NCBI RefSeq assembly: GCF_015354735.1
Contig: NZ_JACEFJ010000003.1
Location: 248,001 to 312,000 of the forward strand
DNA: 64,000 bases
Source of the DNA: Pararhodonellum marinum
GTDB lineage: Bacteria; Bacteroidota; Bacteroidia; Cytophagales; Cyclobacteriaceae
Direction: 5' to 3'
A program made the position numbers and the translations under genes. Below, one piece after another: positions 1 to 7,107 of this stretch (its first letter is position 1; every line of letters begins with the position of its first letter). Below the pieces are notes generated by a model. That model was not told the DNA's origin. It worked only from the letters and a program-made list of their open reading frames with translations, and searched no databases.

Positions 1-583
1 CTTCGATATGCTTTAGGGCATCTTCATATTTTTCCTGCTGCGTATATACCTTGGCCAATCCGGAATAGGTATATGCCAAGCCTTCCAGATTATCCATACC
101 TGTAAAGGTAGCTTCAGCCTCAGCATAAAAGTTGAGCGATTCTTCAAGGAGGTTTTGGAAAAAATAAATCTGGGCAATGTTGTTCAAAGCGTAGCCTTTT
201 TCCTGTTCTATGCCATGCTCGATGGCAAGGTCCAAGGTTTCCTCATAAGCCCTGAGGGCCTTTTCCTGCATGTCCATATTTTTATAGACAATGCCTAAGC
301 GATTCATGTTCTGGGCTTGGAAGGCAGGTTTTTTGAGTTTTTTAGCCAGATCAATCGCCTCTTGATAGAATTTGAGGGAAGAATCTGAATAATGGATCAA
401 CCAAGCAAAGTCAGTGAGAAGCAGTAATCTTTGGTCAGGATCGGTTTCTGTTTGCAGTTTTTCATAAGCCACTTCAGCTTCTTTCCTCAGCTCCTGAGAA
501 AAACCTTTAACCGTACATACTGAAAAAAGGATGATTGCCCAAAAAAAGGCTTTGAAATGAATAAAAAATCCCGATGCTTTCAT
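1..583 (-). CDS. TPR-repeat protein, N-terminal part (cut by window edge)
   Basis: The frame is open from an ATG at 583 to the first base of the window, giving 194 residues of an incomplete protein. A hydrophobic signal-like segment (residues about 7-30, ending ...VKGFSQE) suggests export or membrane anchoring. After it come tandem tetratricopeptide units with the usual helix-turn-helix spacing (LGIVYKNMDMQEKALRAYEE; NIAQIYFFQNLLEESLNFYA). In Bacteroidota this architecture often continues into a histidine kinase or LuxR-type output domain, but that part lies outside the window, so the function is open. It has the same strand as the helicase gene and lies about 90 bp beyond its stop. Confidence 0.75.
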   Translation of the reverse strand, partial: MKASGFFIHFKAFFWAIILFSVCTVKGFSQELRKEAEVAYEKLQTETDPDQRLLLLTDFAWLIHYSDSSLKFYQEAIDLAKKLKKPAFQAQNMNRLGIVYKNMDMQEKALRAYEETLDLAIEHGIEQEKGYALNNIAQIYFFQNLLEESLNFYAEAEATFTGMDNLEGLAYTYSGLAKVYTQQEKYEDALKHIE

Positions 584-676
584 GCAGTAAATAATACGGA
601 CTAAAGATGCAAAAGTTTAAAAACCTTTGTAATTTAGTTGTAAGGATTGTAAATTCAAAATCTTATTTCCAAAGGG

Positions 677-3136
677 TCATTTGATCAATTGGGCTTGCAT
701 TTTAAGCACCCGCTCTTCCAGGCTTTCGGAACTCAGGGTGGTCCTGCTCAATCTGTCCACCATGATGGGGAAAGCAAAAGGGGTGAATCTCATTGGTTTA
801 TTGAGGATAATCTGCTGTTGATTGATCCGCCTGATGGTATTGATTACCCTGTCTTTTTCCATCTGAATGGTCAAAGCTTCCCATCTGGCTTGCTGTAAAA
901 GCAGGTTTTGCGGATCATAGTCTTCAAAAACACCGTACAATATACCTGATGTGGCTTGCAGATGCCTGAATGAAACTTTTCTACCCGGCAATCCCTGAAA
1001 TACCAGACCCGAAATAAAGGCGATGTCCCTAAATTTTCTTTTAGACATTTCCGATTCATTGATCCCCGACCTGATGTCTTCCAGAAGGTTTTTTTCACTG
1101 AACAGGTCCTCTTCCAAAGCTTCTTCAATGGGGATGTCTTCAGCCGATAGCAATTCAAAACCATAGTCATTCATGGCGATGCTGAAAGAAATAGGCGTGG
1201 AGACACTGATCCTGTAAGCCACCAGGGCGGCAAGTACCTCGTGAACGAATCTACCTTCAAACGGATAAATAAAAACATGACAGCCTTCTTTGGAAAAGGA
1301 CTTCTCTATCAACAAAGTCTTTTCATCCGGTACCATAGATAGCTCCTGCTGAAAGTCTAAAATAGGTTGAATGGTCTGGATTTCTATGGATTTTGGTTTG
1401 CTTGAAAAGGAATCACTCAGTTCTGAACGAATAAGTTGGGAAAGCTGGGAGGAGAGGGGCATGCGGCCTCCCATCCAACGGGGAATGATCTGGGTTTTCT
1501 TTTTTGATCTTCGGACCAGTACGGTCATGTCCTTCACTTGAACAAATTCCAGGCTTTTTCCGGCAAACCAAAAGACGTCTCCTTTCTTGATCCTTGAAAT
1601 AAAATTTTCCTCTACCACGCCCAAAAATCCTCCGGTAAGGTATTTAACTTTCATCATGGGATCACTCACGATGGTACCCATGGACAGCCGGTGTCTCATG
1701 GCCACTTTCCTGTCGTTCACCTTATGGATACCGTGTTCCAAAACCTCCACTTTGGCAAATTCCGTGTACCCTTTTAGGGATTCTCCTCCTTTTGTAATGA
1801 AGTCTAGGCACCAGTCAAATTCCTCACGTTTTAAATTTTCAAAAGCATAGGTTGATTTCACCTCTTGATAAATAGCATCCGGCTCAAAACCCTCTCCGAC
1901 AGCCAAAGTCACCAGAAATTGGATGAGCACATCGATGCAATGCTGAAGGGGATGTTGAGATTCAAAATTCTCTTGGGCGATGGCCTTTCTCAACGCACTG
2001 GCCTCCACCAATTCTAAAGAATGGGTAGGAACAAAAAAAATGCTGCTTGGAGCGCCGGGCTGATGCCCTGACCTACCCGCTCTTTGGGCAAAGCGGGATA
2101 CCCCTTTGGGTCCACCCACCTGAATGACCGTATCCACAGGCCTAAAATCCACACCCAAATCCAAACTTGAGGTGCAGACCACGAGTTTGAGTTTTTCCTC
2201 ATGGAGGGCATTTTCCACCCACGTGCGGACATCCATATCCAAAGAACCATGGTGCATGGCCACCAAACCAGCCAGGTGAGGCGCTTTTTCCAGAATTTTT
2301 TGGTACCAGATTTCAGTTTGGGAGCGGGTGTTGGTGAACAGAAGAGTGCTCCTGCTTTGTTCAATGACGGGCAGGATCTTGTGCAATAATTTGATGCCCA
2401 AATGGCCTGCCCAAGGGTATTTTTCCACCTCATCAGGTAAAATTGAAGTGATGGTCAGTTTCTTTTTAATTTTGGATTTGATGATGTTGCTTGGGGTATT
2501 TTTTCCGATCAGAACCTCATGGGCCTGATCCAAATTACCTATGGTAGCTGAAATCCCCCATACTTTTAATGGTTCAGTAGATAGCGTTTTAAGGTGACTC
2601 AAGGCCAATTGAATCTGTACACCCCGTTTGTTGCTGAGCAGTTCATGCCACTCATCCACTACCACGGTTTTGAGCGTTTCAAAAATCTTGCTGTTCTCTT
2701 TTTGAGCCAACAACAAGTGTAAACTCTCAGGTGTAGTGATAAGGCATTCTGGAAAATTTTTCTTTTGCTGTTGCCTTTCCTTGGTACTGGTATCTCCATT
2801 TCTGACGCCAATCTGCCAGGGTAGCCCTAGGTCTTCGCAGACTTTAATCATGGCTTTTTGGATGTCCAGTGCCAAAGCCCTCAAAGGAGTAATCCAAATG
2901 ATCTGCAGGCCATTTTTCTGTTTTTTCTGCCAGGTGTCAGGATGGGTTTTGATGTATTCCATCAGGATTGGAAACCACAAGGCGTAAGTTTTTCCGCTGC
3001 CGGTTGGGGCATTGAGCAGGCCACTCTGCCCTTTCAGAAACGTTTTCCAAACGGCTTGTTGAAAGTCAAAAACTTCCCAGCCTTTTTCCTGAAACCAGGT
3101 TTCTGCTATTTCCAAGTCATTAACTTTAACTTTCAT
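677..3136 (-). CDS. Ligase-associated DExH-box DNA helicase (Lhr-like)
   Basis: This 819-residue superfamily 2 helicase carries a P-loop (NAPTGSGKT, residues 42-50), motif II as DEWH (161-164) instead of the usual DEAH or DECH, and a SAT motif (196-198). The second RecA domain has the CTSSLDLGVD and QRAGRSGH helicase motifs, and a long Lhr-type C-terminal region follows. The start codon overlaps the end of the ATP-dependent ligase gene by 11 bp, so the two are almost certainly cotranscribed and translationally coupled. The pair matches the ligase-associated DNA-damage-response helicase family. The two usual further partners (an MBL-fold exonuclease and a PdeM phosphoesterase) are not adjacent. 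The general family assignment is firm; the cellular role in break or lesion repair is inferred. Confidence 0.92.
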   Translation of the reverse strand: MKVKVNDLEIAETWFQEKGWEVFDFQQAVWKTFLKGQSGLLNAPTGSGKTYALWFPILMEYIKTHPDTWQKKQKNGLQIIWITPLRALALDIQKAMIKVCEDLGLPWQIGVRNGDTSTKERQQQKKNFPECLITTPESLHLLLAQKENSKIFETLKTVVVDEWHELLSNKRGVQIQLALSHLKTLSTEPLKVWGISATIGNLDQAHEVLIGKNTPSNIIKSKIKKKLTITSILPDEVEKYPWAGHLGIKLLHKILPVIEQSRSTLLFTNTRSQTEIWYQKILEKAPHLAGLVAMHHGSLDMDVRTWVENALHEEKLKLVVCTSSLDLGVDFRPVDTVIQVGGPKGVSRFAQRAGRSGHQPGAPSSIFFVPTHSLELVEASALRKAIAQENFESQHPLQHCIDVLIQFLVTLAVGEGFEPDAIYQEVKSTYAFENLKREEFDWCLDFITKGGESLKGYTEFAKVEVLEHGIHKVNDRKVAMRHRLSMGTIVSDPMMKVKYLTGGFLGVVEENFISRIKKGDVFWFAGKSLEFVQVKDMTVLVRRSKKKTQIIPRWMGGRMPLSSQLSQLIRSELSDSFSSKPKSIEIQTIQPILDFQQELSMVPDEKTLLIEKSFSKEGCHVFIYPFEGRFVHEVLAALVAYRISVSTPISFSIAMNDYGFELLSAEDIPIEEALEEDLFSEKNLLEDIRSGINESEMSKRKFRDIAFISGLVFQGLPGRKVSFRHLQATSGILYGVFEDYDPQNLLLQQARWEALTIQMEKDRVINTIRRINQQQIILNKPMRFTPFAFPIMVDRLSRTTLSSESLEERVLKMQAQLIK

Positions 3137-4718
3137 AAAGGGCCAAAAAAGCTTTTAAATCATCTAGGGTATTGGCTTCTTCCATCTTTTTGTCTTTGCG
3201 CCAGCGGTTGATTCTCGGAAATCTAAGGGCAATACCGGATTTGTGGCGGGGGCTGGACTGAATGCCCTCAAAGGCAATTTCAAATACCAATTCAGGTTTC
3301 ACGGTTCTCACAGGACCGAATCGTTCTTTGGTGTTCTGTTTGACAAACCGATCCACCTGATTGATCTCAGCGTCGGTCAGGCCGGAGTAGGCCTTTGCAA
3401 AGGGTACCAGGAGATCCCCATCCCAGACCGCAAGCGTGTAGTCAGTATATAGGTCTGCCCTTCTGCCATGTCCTTTTTGAGCATATAGCAAAACGCCGTC
3501 TATCACCAATGGAGCAATTTTCCATTTCCACCAGTTACCTTTTTTTCTCCCTACTTCATAAGTGGCCTTTTTGTTTTTGAGCATAAAGCCTTCGGCCATT
3601 TTTTCTCTTGCTTCTTGCCGAAGGATCTGGAGTTGCTCCCAATCTGGCGCCAAAATGATCTGAGATAGGTGGAAATTAGGCCTCTCCAATTGAGCATGGA
3701 TGTTTTCAAGGATTTTTCTTCTTTCCCTCTGAGGTATTGATCTGATGTCCTGTTGCTCCGCTTCCATGATGTCATAGGCTATAAAATGGATGGGAACTTC
3801 CTGTAGGATTTTTTTGGTCAGATTTTTTCTTCCGATCCGGGTTTGCAGCAGATTGAAGGGGAGGGGTTTCCCATTTTGGAAAGGTATGATTTCCCCATCC
3901 AATACTGTACCATCCGGCAGTTCATTACCCAATTCGACCAATTCAGGAAATTTGTCATTGACCAGTTCCTCACCTCGTGACCAAATATAGGTTTGGCCCT
4001 TTCTTTTGATGATCTGTCCTCTGATCCCATCCCATTTCCATTCTATGATCCAGTCCGTAAGGCGGCCCAGCTGCTGAGGTTCCTCCTCCAGAGGATAGGA
4101 GAGATAAAAAGGATAGGGTCTGGAAGCATCATCTGCCGGTTGATCAGAAAGAATCAGTTCTTCGAAAGTAATCTGATCCGGATGCCAGTTGCCCATGATT
4201 CGGTGGGCTACTTCATTTTTTTCCATCCCAAAAGTCTCGGCAACGGCTCTGGTGATGACCTGCTGGCTCACTCCAATCCGAAAACCGCCCGTGATCAGCT
4301 TGTTGAAAACCAATCGCTCAGCCTGATCCATTTGATTCCAAGCGGCAAGGATCTCCACCTTTTTTTCTTCCTCGGTTTTGGTTTCCAAAGCGATCAGAAA
4401 ATCAATCCAATGATGTAATGGAAAATCATTTTTCATTTTGGCAGGAGGGAGTAGTAAGGCGATAGTTTCTGCCAAATCACCTACTTTTTGGTAACATTCT
4501 TCAAACAACCAATCAGGTATTTGCGCAAGTTCTGTGCACCATTCCCTAAGCTTTCTGGTATTGACTTGTCTTTTGGGTCTTTTGTGGGTAAAAATGGCCA
4601 AAGTCCATAAACGGTCCTTAGAAGTTGATTTTTCAAAAAAATCCCCCAAGGCATACAGTTTATCCGTCAGCTTATTGCTCTGGTCAAGTCGGGAAAATAA
4701 ATCCGCAAATGCTCTCAT
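3126..4718 (-). CDS. ATP-dependent DNA ligase
   Basis: This 530-residue ATP-dependent DNA ligase seals nicks through a lysyl-AMP intermediate. The nucleotidyl-transfer motif I is EWKWDGIRGQ with the catalytic lysine at residue 228. Motif III (VLDGEIIPF) follows at about 271, and motifs IV and V (EGFMLKNKK; GNWWKWK) are near 377-400. An N-terminal helical DNA-binding domain (about 1-200) and a C-terminal OB-fold complete the usual bacterial LigB/LigC-like layout. No polymerase, Ku or nuclease domain is fused, so it is not a full LigD. It is the first gene of a two-gene operon with the helicase. The essential NAD-dependent LigA would be elsewhere; this enzyme is probably for repair. Confidence 0.93.
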   Translation of the reverse strand: MRAFADLFSRLDQSNKLTDKLYALGDFFEKSTSKDRLWTLAIFTHKRPKRQVNTRKLREWCTELAQIPDWLFEECYQKVGDLAETIALLLPPAKMKNDFPLHHWIDFLIALETKTEEEKKVEILAAWNQMDQAERLVFNKLITGGFRIGVSQQVITRAVAETFGMEKNEVAHRIMGNWHPDQITFEELILSDQPADDASRPYPFYLSYPLEEEPQQLGRLTDWIIEWKWDGIRGQIIKRKGQTYIWSRGEELVNDKFPELVELGNELPDGTVLDGEIIPFQNGKPLPFNLLQTRIGRKNLTKKILQEVPIHFIAYDIMEAEQQDIRSIPQRERRKILENIHAQLERPNFHLSQIILAPDWEQLQILRQEAREKMAEGFMLKNKKATYEVGRKKGNWWKWKIAPLVIDGVLLYAQKGHGRRADLYTDYTLAVWDGDLLVPFAKAYSGLTDAEINQVDRFVKQNTKERFGPVRTVKPELVFEIAFEGIQSSPRHKSGIALRFPRINRWRKDKKMEEANTLDDLKAFLALYES

Positions 4719-4752
4719 CGGGCCATTTAAATCTTGGTTATGGTAAAAAACT

Positions 4753-4765
4753 TCACATCATGTGA
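4753..4765. promoter_or_regulatory. Palindrome TCACATCATGTGA in the ligase/lipoprotein divergent region
   Basis: TCACAT-C-ATGTGA is a perfect 6-1-6 inverted repeat 35 bp upstream of the ligase start and 96 bp upstream of the divergent lipoprotein. The placement suits an operator for the ligase-helicase operon. The factor is unknown. The half-site order is the reverse of a CRP/FNR site, so I do not assign it to that family. Confidence 0.35.
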
Positions 4766-4860
4766 CATTTATCATAGAGTAATGTTATAACTATTTATAA
4801 ATTTAGTGTTAATTCATAAAACAGACTTAAGAGATAAACGTTTGAAATAAAAATACCATC

Positions 4861-5385
4861 ATGAAAAATTTATTGATTATTGTTTTTGTAGGTGTAATCT
4901 TTTTGGGCTGTTCTGACCCGGAAGAAGAAAAATATACTGCCAACTCGGTGGAATTTCCCTTGATGAAGGCAACTGAACTTTTCGATTATTCCGGTACGAT
5001 GATCATTAAAGAATTGGTTTCTGGGAAAGTAGAAATTACAATCCAGCTGGAAGGCAATCGGTCTGAGCAACCTTATTTTTTCCCAACCCACTTGCATTTC
5101 GGCAACTACCAGTCCTCGGACGCCCCAATCGCCTACCTGCTCAATCCAGTCAATAATTATAACTTGGAAAGCGTCACAGTTTTGGAAAAATTATCCAACG
5201 GTACTGAACTTGGTTTTGATGAGATAAAAAACTGGGATGGACATGTGAAAATACATTTGGCAAGTGATGGCCCGGACTATTCGGTGATTTTAGTGGCTGG
5301 AAATATTGGTAGTAATTTTAAAGCTGGTGAGCAACTGGACTTGAATGCCATGACCCTTTGTTCTCCCTATTACATTGAAAATTAA
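4861..5385 (+). CDS. Hypothetical lipoprotein with HLH motif (CHRD-like?)
   Basis: This 174-residue protein has a short signal peptide ending in a lipobox (IFLGC, Cys at residue 17), so it is predicted to be lipidated. The mature part is rich in beta-type sequence and has a THLHFGN motif (about residues 76-82), later GHVKIHL, and an invariant-looking glycine pattern. These features recall CHRD-type domains, but the match is weak. It converges on a block with a His-rich lipoprotein, a DUF4625 protein and a TonB receptor, so a metal-related envelope role is possible but unproven. The ATG start is chosen because the signal peptide begins right there. Confidence 0.75.
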   Translation: MKNLLIIVFVGVIFLGCSDPEEEKYTANSVEFPLMKATELFDYSGTMIIKELVSGKVEITIQLEGNRSEQPYFFPTHLHFGNYQSSDAPIAYLLNPVNNYNLESVTVLEKLSNGTELGFDEIKNWDGHVKIHLASDGPDYSVILVAGNIGSNFKAGEQLDLNAMTLCSPYYIEN

Positions 5386-5401
5386 AAATATCTGAAGAAC
5401 A

Positions 5402-5440
5402 ATTTTGTTTAATTATAGTTATATAATTGTTAAACAAAAT
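5402..5440. repeat. AT-rich inverted repeat behind the lipoprotein
   Basis: The arms ATTTTGTTT (5402-5410) and AAACAAAAT (5432-5440) are perfect complements. Inside them AATTATA and TATAATT continue the pairing after a 3-nt bulge. It starts 16 bp after the lipoprotein stop and ends 3 bp before a possible small ORF. It could be a terminator-like hairpin or an AT-rich operator. There is no clear U-tract. Confidence 0.45.
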
Positions 5441-5443
5441 TGG

Positions 5444-5629
5444 ATGAAAACTTTAAAAAAAATTCTTTTACTCTTAGGTTTTTTCTTGATGATCAACCAT
5501 GAGATGCCCGATCTTAACGGATATGAACAAGTCCAACAAGTAGATTTATCAATTTCAGATTCAGATTTAAGTAAAGTTATTCATCCTTCTTTTGTTTTTT
5601 TATCTCATCTTCCATTTCAGAAAAAATAA
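5444..5629 (+). CDS. Possible small secreted or membrane-anchored protein
   Basis: This 61-residue frame begins MKTLKKILLLLGFFLM, a convincing Lys-rich plus hydrophobic signal or anchor, followed by a short polar tail. The earlier start at 5405 would lie inside the inverted repeat, so the ATG at 5444 is preferred. Its last 53 bp overlap the 3' end of the convergent His-rich lipoprotein gene, which lowers confidence. I do not recognise a family. It may be a real small protein or a chance frame in AT-rich sequence. Confidence 0.35.
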   Translation: MKTLKKILLLLGFFLMINHEMPDLNGYEQVQQVDLSISDSDLSKVIHPSFVFLSHLPFQKK

Positions 5630-6014
5630 CCTTTATCTCCTCGTACATCATGATCTGGTACTGAAGATGCTGCTCAGGCTCCATAGGTTTTAATGGATTG
5701 TGAACATGGTATTTTCGATGGTGAGAATGATCTCCATGGTCATTGTTTTCATCTCCATGGGAATGTTCAAAACCAGGGACCTCTATGATGTCTTTGTCCC
5801 AAATTCTTAGGGCTTCCCAAATTTTTTCATTTGTCTGGGGTAAATTCTTTAGTTCTTCTTCAATTGGCAAAATTTCCTCTCGGATGTCTAAAGATTTTTG
5901 ATGGATTTGATTGGCTTCGATCAGTAATGGATTTTGTCCTTGATCGGTATTCCTGCCACAACCGAGGCTTATTCCAATTAGGAAAATCAACCATAAAGCA
6001 AATGATATTTTCAT
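5577..6014 (-). CDS. Histidine-rich lipoprotein, putative metal-binding
   Basis: This 145-residue lipoprotein has a lipobox ending in Cys19 (ISLGC). Its centre has a dense His/Asp cluster (residues about 84-105, including HSHGDEN and HGDHSHHR) that strongly suggests zinc, copper or nickel binding. The rest is charged and helical, and the C-terminus is lysine-rich. It is the third gene downstream of a TonB receptor and a DUF4625 protein, which also have HSH motifs. A terminator-like hairpin sits just upstream of its start, so it may be transcribed by read-through or from its own promoter. The metal-binding role is inferred from composition and context. Confidence 0.8.
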   Translation of the reverse strand: MKISFALWLIFLIGISLGCGRNTDQGQNPLLIEANQIHQKSLDIREEILPIEEELKNLPQTNEKIWEALRIWDKDIIEVPGFEHSHGDENNDHGDHSHHRKYHVHNPLKPMEPEQHLQYQIMMYEEIKVIFSEMEDEIKKQKKDE

Positions 6015-6029
6015 ATAGCATTAGGACAA

Positions 6030-6063
6030 AAAAAGAGGAGGTCTGTGATAACCTCCTCTTTTT
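6030..6063 (-). terminator. Intrinsic terminator after the DUF4625 gene
   Basis: The arms AAAAAGAGGAGGT and ACCTCCTCTTTTT form a perfect 13-bp stem with an 8-nt loop (6043-6050), symmetric enough to work in both directions. It lies between the DUF4625 stop and the His-rich lipoprotein start. Confidence 0.8.
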
Positions 6064-6081
6064 ATAAAACAACCATTTAGA

Positions 6082-7026
6082 TTATTCAATATGTACTTCA
6101 TAATTTTTTCTGGTAATATTCCCAGCCATATCTTCCACCCAAATGACTAAATCCAGGTGATCATCTTCATCAGGAAGGATAATGGCATTTTCACCGGAAA
6201 GAATCTCAGAAAGATCCAAAGAGGTGGTGTTTGCTGGTAATGGATCGCCTTCAAGATCTTGCCAAGTAGATTCACCCCACATTTTTTCGTAAAACTCACC
6301 ATTAGCTAACCTGCCGCTGTGGCTGTGCTCGCCTTCTTCTTCCATCAACCTGATCCAAACAAATTTGATGTCAGAACTTAAATTGTGATCTGTTTTCTCA
6401 ATCATTCCCTGCACATCTAGCGCTTCTCCTGCCTCACCTTCCAACTCTCCACCGTCAAGATTGGTAACAGAAACCATTGGCGCATAAGGTCTATCGATGT
6501 AAAAAGTTGCAATGTAGTTGCTGCCATCAGCAAATTGCGTCTGGTTGCCATGGATATCAGTTGCAGAAATGATGATGTCATAGGGACCTGCCAAAACGTT
6601 TCCTTCCACCCTTGAGGTAGGGCCTTCCCAATATATGTCTGTGGTTGAATTGTCTACATTCAGGAAAGTGGAACCTTCCGGAAATCGAAGGGCAACATTG
6701 GAAGCATCAGGACTGTAAATGTCTTTGACATTCATTGCTTCAAAATCATTGGCCACTCTACCATGGCTGTGTCCGTCGAAAGAACTGTGAATATCCACAA
6801 GAACCTGACCTATTCCAGAATCATCCGTAACACTGAATCTTAAGTGCAAGTGGTCCTTTGATCGTGGCATTTCTTCACCTTCAAAAGGCCTGATACCGTC
6901 TCTGTTTTCGGCAAAACCAATCACAGGAGCATTTAAATCCGTTACCGGTGGTACATCATCGTCAGTTGCACAAGCAAAGTTGAGCGCCAATCCGGCAAAT
7001 GCTATCAATCTTAAATTCTTAATCAT
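6082..7026 (-). CDS. DUF4625-type lipoprotein with duplicated HSH-GR-AN motif
   Basis: This 314-residue protein has a signal peptide and a lipobox-like ...NFACAT (Cys19). It appears to contain two related domains. Each has a His-containing motif: HSHGRVAN at about 86-93 and HSHSGRLAN at about 234-242, with beta-sandwich-like surroundings (FSVTDDSGIGQVLVDIH; WIRLMEE). This matches the DUF4625 family, frequently found beside TonB receptors in Bacteroidota. The conserved histidines suggest metal capture at the cell surface. It lies 81 bp behind the TonB receptor, and that gap holds its own promoter and palindromic operator. The exact substrate is unknown. Confidence 0.82.
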   Translation of the reverse strand: MIKNLRLIAFAGLALNFACATDDDVPPVTDLNAPVIGFAENRDGIRPFEGEEMPRSKDHLHLRFSVTDDSGIGQVLVDIHSSFDGHSHGRVANDFEAMNVKDIYSPDASNVALRFPEGSTFLNVDNSTTDIYWEGPTSRVEGNVLAGPYDIIISATDIHGNQTQFADGSNYIATFYIDRPYAPMVSVTNLDGGELEGEAGEALDVQGMIEKTDHNLSSDIKFVWIRLMEEEGEHSHSGRLANGEFYEKMWGESTWQDLEGDPLPANTTSLDLSEILSGENAIILPDEDDHLDLVIWVEDMAGNITRKNYEVHIE

Positions 7027-7051
7027 TTTAATAAATAGTTAGTTTAATTAG

Positions 7052-7096
7052 TGCAATAGTATTGCAAATATAAAAACGATTTGCTTCAAAATGCAA
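7052..7096 (-). promoter_or_regulatory. Promoter with TGCAATA-n-TATTGCA operator for the DUF4625 gene
   Basis: TGCAATAGTATTGCA (7052-7066) is a perfect 7-1-7 palindrome of Fur/Zur-type geometry. It overlaps a Bacteroidetes -7 box read on the minus strand (TATATTTG, 7072-7065). A TTG lies 21 bp further upstream (7096-7094) as the -33 element. A bound repressor would cover the -7 box and the start point. A related site lies over the TonB receptor promoter. Confidence 0.65.
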
Positions 7097-7107
7097 CAAA
7101 ATTGCTT

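Noticed and set aside
2014-2433. Long minus-strand frame inside the helicase gene (139 codons)
   Set aside because: It lies in another frame of a clearly conserved helicase, has no recognisable motif and is rich in Trp/Ser/Pro typical of shadow frames.
3993-4418. Plus-strand frame of 141 codons opposite the ligase gene
   Set aside because: Antisense shadow of the ligase; no signal, domain or promoter.
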